Assembly: GCF_000186865.1 (NCBI RefSeq)
Contig: NW_008705562.1
Span: 2,993,745 to 3,057,744 of the forward strand
DNA length: 64,000 bases
Source: Aureococcus anophagefferens
Lineage: Eukaryota > Sar > Pelagophyceae > Pelagomonadales > Pelagomonadaceae
Direction: 5' to 3'
Positions 1 through 8,866 of this stretch are shown piece after piece (the stretch's first letter is position 1; each line of letters opens with the position of its first letter). The notes under the pieces were generated by a model. The model made no database searches. It was given only the letters and a program-made list of their open reading frames with translations, and had not been told where the DNA came from. The position numbers and the translations under genes were made by a program.

Positions 1-601
1 GAGATCGTCGCGACCGAGAACAGCGGACGGCCACCGCGGCCCTGATGCGGCCCCGTCCGCGCCTCGCTCGGGGCCTCTGTCGGTCGCGCGTCCATCGCCA
101 GTTACGAACGTCGCCGCGGGTTGCTGGGCAGATGCAGAGAGAGCCTTTTGGCACGCCCAGGGTCCCAAAACGGCTGTATTTTCACCTAAATTCATGCCAA
201 TATGGCTCGTTTGAGCGGCAGCTTGGCCCAGCTGGCTTTCTGCCAGCCCCGTTGTGTTTCTCCTACCTACGCCCCTGGAGCCTCGCGGCTCCTCCTGGGC
301 TTGCTGGTCGCAGGCCAGCTACTTTTTTTGGCCAAACAGGCCAATTTTGGGCATCTTCTCAGCACAGGACCACTCATGATGATGGTGCTTCGGTACTACT
401 CTCACGGAGTTCGAGGGACGCAGCAAGGTCCCCACCTTCTTTCTTTTACGCCTCCGGCGCCTTCGGCGCCTCTTCGGCGCCTCCGGCGCCGTTCCGGCGC
501 CTTCGGCGCCGGTTTTTTTCTTTTTTTTTCCTCTTTTTTTCTCTTTTTTTGGTCTCTGCCAGCATGAAAAAAGTGCCCAATTTTTTGGGGGGAGGTGAGC
601 G
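1..601. other. Upstream non-coding DNA with low-complexity tracts
   Basis: No convincing gene is seen before the start at 602. Base composition is lower in GC than the surrounding genes. Positions 449-512 hold a short tandem array of a 9-10 bp GGCGCC-centred unit (variants CTTCGGCGCC and CTCCGGCGCC). It is followed at about 512-551 by an almost pure pyrimidine (T/C) run. Open frames on both strands cross this stretch, but their codons lack the strong G/C third-position bias of the real genes here. The pyrimidine tract may be part of the promoter or 5' leader of the gene at 602. Confidence 0.5.
449..551. repeat. GGCGCC micro-tandem array plus polypyrimidine tract
   Basis: Six or more near-copies of a decamer centred on GGCGCC (449-512) are followed by T-rich runs broken by single C residues (512-551). 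The palindromic units could form alternative secondary structures. No coding sense is apparent. Confidence 0.7.
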
Positions 602-1724
602 ATGGAGTGGCAGATCAAGCAGCGCGAATACGAAGCGAAAAAGGTGGGGCCGCCGTCGTTGTGACCCCTGAAACCTTCCCCTTCATCCATAGGCTAGCGC
701 GAAGGCGTTTAAACTGCGGCTGACCTGTACAATTTGCGGCGAGAAGGCCAAGCTCCCATGTCCCTGCGGCACAACACAGTATTGTTCGACGGACTGTCAG
801 CGCATCGACTGGCGCGACCGCGGCCACCGGAAGGCGTGTAAGAAGATCCGGGCCGAGCGGGCGGCGGAGGCGGCGCGGGCCGAAGCGCCGACGCCCCCGC
901 CGGAGGTCGTCTACGGTCCCGCGCCGCGGTCGCACGCCGACGAGGTGCGTGCGCGCATCGCGGCGGAACACGAAGCCGCTCGCAAGCGCCGCGAGGCGAA
1001 CCCGGAGCCGGAGTCGGTGGATGCGCGTGAGGAGTCGCGGTGCCCGATCTGCTTGGAGGACTGGGACGTAAACCTGTCGCCTTGTTTCCGGACCTGTTGC
1101 TGCCGGATTGTCTGCAGGGCGTGCATGAATAAGACGAAAGGTGTGCCGTGTCCTCTCTGTCGAGCGCCGTACCCGACCCCGGCAGAGAGCCTTGCGCGGA
1201 TTCGTCGCCACGCGGAGAACGACGTGCCGGAAGCGATCCGGGCACTAGGAGATGCCTACTTCACGCCTTCAGAGGCTGGGTTTCGAGGGGTCGTCGTGAA
1301 ATCAACAAAAAAAGCGGCGAAGATCTACAAGCGGGCAGTGGAGCTAGGAGAAGTGAACGCCATGTCGGCACTTGCGTGGTTGTACGAAACTGGAGATGGC
1401 GTCAAGCTGAACCGGAATAAGGCGATTCAGCTCTATCGGATGGCCGCGGACCGCGGAAACGCGACGGCGTGCCTAAGTCTCGGGAACCTGCTCCGCATGG
1501 ATGAAAAACTCGTGGAGGCCTTCCAATATGCTATGCGCGCCGCCGCACAAGGCCAAACGGATGCGGAGACAACGGTGGGCATGGCTTACGGTGCTGGTGA
1601 AGGTGTTGAGGAGAACCTCACGGAAGCAGACCGCTGGCTCAGTCGCGCGGCCGCCAAGGGCCACGCGCGCGCCGCCGAGGCGCTCGATTTTTTGCGTCGG
1701 GGAGCTGTATATGAGCGGCCTTGA
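602..1724 (+). CDS. MYND zinc finger - RING - Sel1-repeat protein
   Basis: Two exons, 602-643 and 693-1724, with a 49-base intron (GTGGGG...CATAG), give about 357 residues. Exon 1 encodes only MEWQIKQREYEAKK. This start is chosen because the frame of exon 2 is closed by a stop at 690-692, exactly at the acceptor AG. After the junction come a MYND-type zinc finger (CxxC near residues 25-28, further C/C/H/C to about residue 60), a charged linker, and a RING-like C-rich module (CPICLED ... CMNKTKG ... CPLC). The C-terminal half is helical Sel1-type repeats (A.YKRAVELGEVNAMSALAWLYETGDGV and similar). MYND and Sel1 modules usually mediate protein contacts and a RING suggests E3 ubiquitin ligase activity, but the substrate is unknown. 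The gene converges on the next one at 1810. Confidence 0.8.
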
Positions 1725-1809
1725 CCGAGACCTGGACCAGCGCGCGATCGACGAGCTCGAAAAGATAGCCCGCGCGTAAAAAATGACTATAACGACAAGT
1801 AAGATCATC

Positions 1810-4428
1810 CTAGACGCCCGCCGCCCGCGGCTTCTCCGCGAGGCGCGCGAGCACGTGGGAGGGCAGCGGCGACGTGGGCTCGTCGAGGTGGATGTGCGCC
1901 TCGTGGTCGTCCTCGTCGTCCGTGAACGGGTCCTCGACGACCACGTTCATGGGCGACAGGTCCGCCGGCGGCGCCGGCGGGTCGGCGGCCATCTCGACCT
2001 GGACGGAGACGCCGTCGGGCGCGGACCACGAGCTGTCGCGCGGCGGGTCGGCCGCGTCGCGCGCGAGCGCCGTCGTGTGGTCGAGGTGGTCGATGAGCTC
2101 GACGAGGTGGTCGTCGAGGGCCTGCCTGGACACGGTGCCCTCCAGCGAGTCCTGGCGGAGGCGCCGGAGGCGGTCCGCGGGCGACCCGGCGGCGGACGCG
2201 GCGAACCTGGACGTCTTCGTCGGCGAGAACGGCGCGTCGTCGGACTCGACGGGGATGGCGACGTCCGCCGCGTCGGCGTCCGCGGTCGTCGGCGCGAAGG
2301 CCGGCTTGGGCCGGAGCTTGTAGTACGTCGCGCCGACCGCGGCGGCGGCGAGGACGAGGAGCGCCGCGAGGATGCCGAGGACCGCGGGCAGCGACAGCGA
2401 CGCGCTCTCGATGTCGTCGTCGTCCTCGTCGTCCGAGCTTCCCGCCGCGGCGTCGGTGGCCGTCGCCGCGGCGGCCGCGGAGACGACGGGCGACGGCGTC
2501 GGAGCGACGGGCGCGGGGCTCGGCGCGACGGGCGCGGTGCTCGGCGCGACGGGCGCGGGCGTCGCGGGCGCGACGGGGGCCCGCGTCGGACTGCCGGGCA
2601 GCGGCGTCGGCGCGGGCGCCGGCGCGGCCGTCGGCCTCGGCGACGTCGCCACGGGCGCCGCCGTCGGCGACAGGACGGGCGCGGGCGTCGGCGCGAAGAC
2701 GGGAGCTTTGGTCGGCGACCCGGGCGCGACCGTCGGCGCCGGCGTCGGCTCGGGCGTCGGCTCGGGCGTCGGGTCGGGCGTCGGGTTGGGCGTCGGGTTG
2801 GGCGTGGGCCGCGGCGACGGCGCGAGCGACGGCTTGGGCGACGGCGCGGGCGTCGGGTCCGGCGGCGCGGCAACAGGCGCCGCGGTCGGCGGCGGCGTCG
2901 GCGAGGCCGCGGGCGCCGCGGTCGGCGGCGGCGTCGGCGCGGGCGCGGGCGCGACGGACGGCGGCGCCGGCGAGGGCCGCGGCGTCGGCGGCGCGGAGCA
3001 GCCGCAGGCTCGATCGCAGCTCTCGTGGGCGACGCTGTCGTCCGCGCCAACGACGAGGCACCGGCCGCCGGGATAGTCCGAGACCCACGCGCAGTCCTTG
3101 CTCGGCGCGTTCTTCTTGTGCCAATTTTCGTCGTCGACGCAGCCCGCGGGCCAGCCCGGGGACGGCGCCGCCGAGGGCCGCGGCGTCGGCGCGGGCGACG
3201 GCCCGGGCGTGGGCTCGCGCGCCGTCGGCGCCGCGGTCGGCGCGTACGACGGCGCCGTGGGCGCGTAGGACGGCGCGTAGGTCGGCTCGCGGGACGGCCG
3301 CGGCGTCGGCGCCGGGGGGAAGCAGGCCGTGCCCGCGGCGTCGTCGACGGCGCGCAGGATGAGCTCGTTCCACTCGTGGCAGCTCGCGACGTTCGCGTGT
3401 TTCATGTCGAACGTCGCACTCGGCAGGTCGCTCAGGCCGTAGAGCGGGAAGATGTCCACCACCGACGCGCCCGCGGCCGACGCGACGCGACTGCCGACGT
3501 CGTTCATGGCCTCGATGGAGTCGATCCACAGGTCGTACTCGTCGTCGGGCTTCTCGCCTGTGGGAAACGACCAGTGGAATGGCCCTGTCCAGCCAAACTT
3601 CAAACCTCTCTAGCTCGGTCAAATCGAAGTCGATTCGGCTGATTTTTGGACGAGTCGACTCGCTCTAGTCGAGTTCTTGAAGCACAGCGGAAAGCCTCGC
3701 GTTGAAACTTTCGAATACGCTCACATTGAAGTCGTGTTGAATATTTGTGTTTCCTGCCCAGCTTCCTCGCCGCAGCACGACGTCGTCCTGTAGACGCCGA
3801 CGCGCCCGTCCGCGACCAGCAGGTTCTCGACGACGAGCTCCATCATCTCCTCGTACCAGTCCGCGCACTTCGAGTCCCACTTCTCGCCGCAGTCGTAGTC
3901 GACGTACTTGTGCTTGAGCACCCACCAGCCCATGTTGAACACGACCACGTCCGCGTCGAGGTCGAGCGATATGGACCGGATCGTCTCGTCGCCGGCGACG
4001 ATGTCGGCGATGAAGCCCTCGTTGTCGGCGTCGCCGATCTCCACGTCCGCTTCCAGGGGCGTGTCGTCGAGGTCGTCGTACCACACGTTCTGGATGAAGT
4101 AGTACTCGGTGTGCGCGCCGTACTCCGCGAAGTCCTTCCGCAGGTGCATGCGGTGGTTCTTGCCGTCGCTGACGAGGCCGTTGTCGTTCCACGTGTCGAA
4201 GCTGTCGTAGTCGTTGCTGTTCTCGCCGTCGCCCTCGCTCACGTCGAACTCGTGGTCGCGCACCTCGCCCGTGGCCAGAAACGTGTTGAACCCAAAGTAG
4301 CAGAAGCGCGAGAGAGAATCGCCGAAGAAAGCGATGCGCCTGCCGGCGACGACGCACTGCGCCTCCTCCCAGGTCATGGAGGCGCGGACGCTCGCGACGA
4401 GCAGCGCGGCGCGCGCAGCCCAGCGCAT
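1810..4428 (-). CDS. SGNH/PC-esterase-like type I membrane protein with Pro-Thr-Ala stalk
   Basis: Exons 4428-3771 and 3557-1810 are joined across an introner intron into 801 codons. The start at 4428 gives a signal peptide ([16 protein letters not shown]). The lumenal domain has the block-I motif FFGDSLSR near residue 36 and, across the splice, a DMKH (Asp-x-x-His) element near residue 271, the order expected of SGNH hydrolases and plant PC-esterases. Then follow about 300 residues of Pro/Ala/Thr-rich stalk, interrupted by a small Cys-rich module (six or more Cys, ending CDRACGC), an acidic patch, one transmembrane helix ([20 protein letters not shown], near residue 620) and a cytoplasmic tail of about 160 residues. 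It probably acts on an acyl or acetyl group of an extracellular glycan; the substrate is not known. The spliced phase (C, then GC of the repeat) is exact. Confidence 0.75.
3558..3770 (-). mobile_element. Introner element, group A, acting as intron (GC-AG)
   Basis: A 213-base intron in the SGNH-like gene (strand given is that of the host transcript). The exon-side repeats are GCGAGGAAGC and GCGAGAAGCC, imperfect copies of a duplicated target. The donor is the GC that starts the first copy and the acceptor is the CACAG ending the element. The ends are loosely inverted (CTGGGCAGGAAACA versus CTGTGGGAAACGA). Internally it holds the shared core CCAAAAATCAGCCGAA (on the minus strand) and the group A block TCTCTAGCTCGGTCA on the plus strand. 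Splicing gives ...[11 protein letters not shown]..., in frame. Confidence 0.88.
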
Positions 4429-4675
4429 CCCTGGGGGCAGCAGCATCGGTGGTTGCCCACGACTCAAAACGCCGCGGGGCAAAGCACCAACTCAACGAAT
4501 TACTCAACGTCGACGGTTCCCTTCAATCAAATGAGTTCTCCAGCGCCCGAGGTCGAAGTCGGCGGCTCCTTTCGCCCCCGCTCCCACACCACTCTTCCTT
4601 TGGCGGGTTTACTTGGCCGACGCGCGCGCGGCGGCGCGCGTGGATCGGTCCGGCGCGGGCGAGCGTGCCGCCACC

Positions 4676-6138
4676 CTAGATGATGGCGAAGACCTCCTTG
4701 GCCGCGGCGATGGTCTTCTCGACGTCCTCCTCGGTGTGCGCGAGGGACATGAAGCCCGCCTCGTACTGGGAGGGCGCGAGGTAGACGCCGCGCTCGAGCA
4801 TGGCGCGGTGCCAGCGCGCGAACTTGTCCGTGTCCGACGCGGTCGCCTCCTGGAAGTTCGCGACGGGGCCGTCGCAGAAGAAGAAGCCGAACATGCCGGA
4901 GATGGAGCCGCCGCAGATGGCGTGGCCCGCGGCCTTGCCCTCGGCGAGGACGCCCTCCACGAGCTTCTCCGTGAGGGCCGCGAGCTTCTCGTACTGGCCC
5001 GGCCGCGAGAGGATCTCGAGCGTCTTGATGCCCGCGGTCATCGCGAGCGGGTTGCCGCTGAGCGTGCCCGCCTGGTACATGGGGCCCGCCGGCGCGACCA
5101 TCTCCATGATCTCCTTCTTGCCGCCGTAGGCGCCCACGGGCAGGCCGCCGCCGATGACCTTGCCCATCGTCGTGACGTCGGGGGTGACGCCGAAGTGCTG
5201 CTGCGCGCCGCCGTAGGAGATGCGGAAGCCCGTCATGACCTCGTCGAAGACGAGGAGCGCGCCGTTCTTCTCCGTGAGCGCGCGGATGCCCTCGAGGAAC
5301 TCCTTGGACGGCGGGATGAAGCCGCTGTTGCCGACGACGGGCTCGAGGACGACGGCCGCGACCTCGTGGTCCGCGAAGAGCGCCTCGACGGACTCGAGGT
5401 TGTTGTACTCGGCGACGAGCGTGCCCTGGGTCGCGCCCGCGGGCACGCCGGGGGAGTCGGGGAGGCCCAGCGTCGCGACGCCACTGCCCGCCTGCACGAG
5501 GAAGCCGTCCGCGTGGCCGTGGTAGCAGCCCTCGAACTTGATGACCTTCTCGCGGCCCGTGTAGGCGCGCACGAGGCGGAGCATGCCCATGCAGGCCTCC
5601 GTGCCGCTGTTCGTGAAGCGCACCATCTCCACGGACGGCACGGCGTCGATGACCATCTTCGCGAGCACGTTCTCGTTCGCCGACGGCGCGCCGAAGGACG
5701 TGCCCTTCTTCAGGCACTCGACGAGGGCCTCGTTGACCTCGTCGTTGGCGTGGCCGCAGATCGCCGGGCCCCAGGTGCCCACGTAGTCCACGTACCTGGC
5801 GCGGAGAAGGTCGCCCGAGTCGGGCGGCGGCGGAAACGAGGGGGCGGGGGCGTCGCGCGGATCCGTCGGACGCGGGCGCCGCGCTGGTTGCCGTCGACGT
5901 CGAAGGCGTAGGCGCCCTTGACGCTGTCGAAGACGATGGGGTTGCCGCCGACGGACTTGAACGCGCGCACCGGCGAGCTCACGCCGCCGGGCATGACCGT
6001 CTTCGCCTCGGCCATGATGGCGTCGGACTTGGTCGTCACGTGCGTCGGGGTCGCCGTCGCGGACATGCGCATGGGCGACCGCGTCAGGGCGGCGGCGCTG
6101 GACAGCGCCAGGGCGACGAGGATCTGAGAGAGAGCCAT
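4676..6138 (-). CDS. hemL: Glutamate-1-semialdehyde 2,1-aminomutase, plastid-targeted
   Basis: This enzyme converts glutamate-1-semialdehyde to 5-aminolevulinate, the committed precursor of chlorophyll and haem, and uses PLP. Exons 6138-5885 and 5795-4676 give 457 residues. The N-terminus is a signal/transit-type leader ([22 protein letters not shown]). The mature protein begins near [24 protein letters not shown] and carries the family blocks [35 protein letters not shown] and the PLP-lysine segment [14 protein letters not shown] (Lys near residue 297). The 89-base intron (5796-5884) appears to use a GC donor: joining CA to G restores [16 protein letters not shown], which matches the family. 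No target repeat is visible there, so I do not call it an introner. It diverges from the gene at 6265 with only 126 bases between starts. Confidence 0.95.
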
Positions 6139-6264
6139 AGGTGCAATGCGGCGAAGCGCGATGAGGTCGCAGATCGGCCGCGGCCTTCAACTACGAGTAG
6201 CTCGACCAATAGCAAGCCCAAGCTGCCCGGCACCATCCCACTCCTTGCACCGTCCGATGGCAGC
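6139..6264. promoter_or_regulatory. Bidirectional promoter, hemL / 6265 gene
   Basis: A 126-base gap separates divergent start codons at 6138 (-) and 6265 (+). It contains CTGCCCGG near 6221, loosely similar to the GGGCAGCCC motif seen in other divergent gaps. No TATA box is seen. Confidence 0.35.
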
Positions 6265-7594
6265 ATGCTTCGAACAGCCTCCACCCTGTTCGTCCTCGCC
6301 GCGTGCCAGCGCGACGACCGTCGCCAGCTCCGCCGTCCGCCGAACTGGTACCAGAACCTGGGACCCGCCGCGCGCAGCGAGTACGCTTCGGAGGTGCCCT
6401 CGGCTGCCTATTGCGCTGCGCAGGCAGCCCGGCGCGTCGCCTGGGAGACGGCGCGCGCCCACGCCGCGTGGCTTCCGACCAACCGGACGACGGGCTGCGC
6501 CCCGCGCGCCGCCGAATGTCTCGAGGACTCGCTGGCCGGCTGCTGCGACGTCGCGGAGGCCGCCCCGGCGGAGCGCCGGGCGGATCGCTGGGCCGCGAAC
6601 CGCACGGCGTACGTGGCCGTGAGCCTCGTGAGTTCGGACCCGGCCTGCGGCGTGCGGGACGCCGTCTCGAACATCCTGCGCTCCTCGGACGCGCTCGTCG
6701 TCGTCCACGTGGGCTGCTACTCGGCCGCGACGCCCGCCGAGCGCGCGGCGCTCTCCGGAGACCGGGTGCTCGTGGACCCGGCGTGCGTCCCGGTGCTCCG
6801 CGCCTACGGCTCGCTGCTCCACGCGCACCTGCGGAACGTCGGGCTGCTGGGTGCGTTCGCGCGCCGCCGTTCGACGCCGCACGTCGCGCCGCGTATAGGT
6901 ACGCTCGCGCGGCCGCCGACGCACGTCGTGCTCGCGGCGGCGAACCTGTACTGGGTCGCGCCGGGGCTCGAGGCAGCGTCCTGTGGCCGTGACGATTTTC
7001 GAGAGATCTGGGGTGGGACAACGATGAGACATCGTCACCGTCGTGCGTGGTAGGCTCGAGGCCTACGTCGTCGCCCGCGGTTCGTCGGCCTACGGCGCCG
7101 GCCTCGCGGACCTGCCCGCCGCGCGCGCCGGCGGCGGCGCCGACGACGACGGCGACTGGGCCGCGATCCGCGGCCTGCTCGCCGACCCCCTCTTCGGCGA
7201 TGGGCGCAAGGCGCTCCAGCAGAAGCACGAGGGGAGCTTCTACCCGTTCCCGTTCCTCGAGGCCGCGCGGGCGTTCCTCGCGGCGCGGGGCCCGCTCGGG
7301 CGGCTCAACCATCGGACGTGTCTTTGCGACGCGACGAAGCTGTGTTTGGAGGAGTGGTACCTGCCGAACCTGTTCCTCGGCCTCGCCAACGAGAGCCTCG
7401 CGGCCTTTGGGAACGCGCGGTGCCACCCGGACTGCGCGGACTGCCACGACTGCCACGGCTCGACGTTCTTCGGCACGGTCGCCGAGCGGGACCGCCTGGC
7501 CGCCGCGGACCGGGGCGTGCGGAAATTCGCGATCAAGCACTACCTCCACCGCGACTGCTCGGGCAAGCGGCCGCCGGGCTACGAGCCGGGCTAA
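6265..7594 (+). CDS. Secreted glycosyltransferase-like protein (paralogue of the 41823 gene)
   Basis: Exons 6265-6965 and 7054-7594 give about 413 residues. It starts with a hydrophobic leader (MLRTASTLFVLAACQR). Cys-rich N-terminal blocks (CLEDSLAGCC) are followed by a Rossmann-like segment (YVAVSLVSSDPACGVRDAV, VVVHVGCYS), then ACVPVLRAYGSLLHAHLRN and, in exon 2, QQKHEGSFYPFPFLEAARAF, ARGPLGRLNHRTC and LCLEEWYLPNLF. Each block has a clear counterpart in the N-terminal half of the protein encoded at 44089-41823, which continues into an extra C-terminal glycosyltransferase-like domain that this one lacks. The blocks suggest a lumenal glycosyltransferase, but I cannot place it in a named family; donor and acceptor are unknown. 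A shorter start is possible but this one gives the leader. Confidence 0.65.
6966..7053 (+). mobile_element. Introner element, group C (short), acting as intron (GC-AG)
   Basis: An 88-base intron flanked by a 9-base direct repeat, GCTCGAGGC, at 6966-6974 and 7054-7062. The donor is the GC of the first copy and the acceptor is GGTAG. The interior contains GTGACGATTTTCGAGA and, near the other end, ATCGTCACCG, so an 8-base inverted repeat (GTGACGAT/ATCGTCAC) frames the middle. The same interior is found at 27584-27665. Splicing restores GLEAYVVARG. The paralogous gene has no intron at the matching position (FEALVRARG). Confidence 0.9.
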
Positions 7595-7620
7595 GCGTCT
7601 GTACGGGCGGGGGGGATCCT

Positions 7621-8697
7621 TCACTCGCCCGTGGCCATGGGCTCGGCCGCCGGCTCGAGGGGCGTGCAGATGAGCTCGAGCGCCGTCGAGGGCTCCGGGC
7701 GGTTCGCGAGCTGCACCGCGCTGAAGCGCGGCGTGACGGCCTACGAGCGCCGCGTCGCCGCCCGAGAAAAAAAAACGAGGACGCGGCGTCCGCGCGAGCG
7801 TCGCGGCGCGGTCGTCCGCGGCGGTGTACTCGCGCGCGACGGCGACGGCGCGCATGGCCGCCCAGACGGCCTTCTTGCCGATGGCGCGGAGGCTCGTGAC
7901 CTTGTTGGCCCGCAGGCGGTTCGCGACGGCGCCGCCGAGGACCCTGTAGTCCGTCGACGACGCGACGGTGAGCGCGTCCGCGGCCGCGGGCGGCGCCAGG
8001 GCCGCGCAGGCGCCGAGGTCCAGCTGGAACGAGAGCTCGTTGCGGTTGTCGCGGAAGGACCTGGGGGACGGCGGGGGGGGGTTCGCGGGCGAAGAGCGAC
8101 GGACGCCGCGAAGGCGGGAGCATCGTCAGCCGCAGGCCCTTGTCGCGGAGGCGGTCCGCGGCGATGGCCGCGCCCTTGCCTGCGCCGCGCGGCATACGCG
8201 TGAGAGTGAGAAACCGACGCCGAGGAGGCGCAGGCCGTGTTGACGTTGTCCTCGTACATCGCGTGCACGGTCACGGGAAAGCCGCGGACGGCGTCCGGCA
8301 GCGCGGCGCCTAGGATCTCGTGGCAGACCTTGAGCGACCGGTGCGCGGCGCCGATCCAGATCGTGCGCCCGGCGCCGCCCGGGCGCGCGCCGGACCGCGG
8401 GCCGTCCTTGCGCTCGCGCGGGCCCCGCGGCCGGCCCCGGCGCGGCCGGCCGCCGCGCGCGGGCTTGTCGTCGACGGCCTCGGGCGCCGGCGCCGGCGGC
8501 GCGGCGTCGGCCGCGGCTGCGGCGGCGTCCGGCTCCTGCGCGGCGGCGTCGGCGGGCGCATCCGTGGCCGCCGGCGCGGCGGGCGGCGGCGGCGCCAGCG
8601 GGGCTGCCTCCGGGGCTGCCTCCGCATCAACTTGAAGCTCGTTGGCAGTCTTCTCGGCCGCCGCGGCCTCGACGACCGCCTCGCTGCCGTGCGGCAT
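7621..8697 (-). CDS. Alba/SpoVS-superfamily protein, four exons
   Basis: Exons 8697-8232, 8179-8101, 8060-7808 and 7740-7621 give 305 residues. The N-terminus is Ala/Pro-rich and then Arg/Gly-rich ([15 protein letters not shown]), typical of nucleic-acid binding. A first Alba-like unit (IWIGAAHRSLKVCHEIL ... AAIAADRLRDKGLRL) is followed by a second resembling bacterial SpoVS (TVASSTDYRVLGGAVANRL, then AIGKKAVWAAMRAVAVARE). Proteins of this superfamily bind RNA or DNA; the target here is unknown. The introns are 52, 40 and 67 bases. The first and third use GC donors. The second (GT at 8100) is the least certain, and another donor nearby would change a few residues. The third is bounded by similar 10-mers (GCCGCGACGC/GCCGTCACGC) and may be an old introner. 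Introns rule out bacterial contamination. Confidence 0.6.
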
Positions 8698-8866
8698 TGC
8701 TCCGGAATTCGGCGGCCGACGCGCGGCGCGCAACAGGATCCTTGGCGGGCAACCTTTGGAAATGGGGGCGCCTGCCGCCGATCTCGTGCGTGTCTCATCT
8801 CCTTTGTTCACCAACCGAAAGTATCAAAAGTGCAAGCAGTAGACCTTGATGTTAGCGAGCAAAAGC
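8698..8866. promoter_or_regulatory. Bidirectional promoter, Alba-like / PRMT7-like
   Basis: A 169-base gap lies between divergent starts. It contains GCGGGCAACCTTTGGAAA (8745-8762), nearly the same as GCGGGCAGCCTTTGGAAA at 50571-50588 upstream of the gene starting at 50524. This is a variant of the GGGCAGCC promoter motif noted elsewhere. Confidence 0.4.

Noticed and set aside
202..690. Open frames in the first 700 bases as genes.
   Set aside because: They are built from low-complexity tracts (poly-Lys/Arg or poly-Phe/Ser) and have no codon bias.
3700..3760. Internal GTGAGC-type donors within group A and B elements.
   Set aside because: They look like good splice donors, but using them would leave element sequence and stops in the mRNA and would not restore the protein motifs.
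5796..5884. The hemL intron as an introner.
   Set aside because: No direct repeat at its ends and no similarity to groups A, B or C.
7621..8697. Bacterial contamination because of the SpoVS-like domain.
   Set aside because: Three introns, local codon use and flanking eukaryotic genes show that it belongs to the host.
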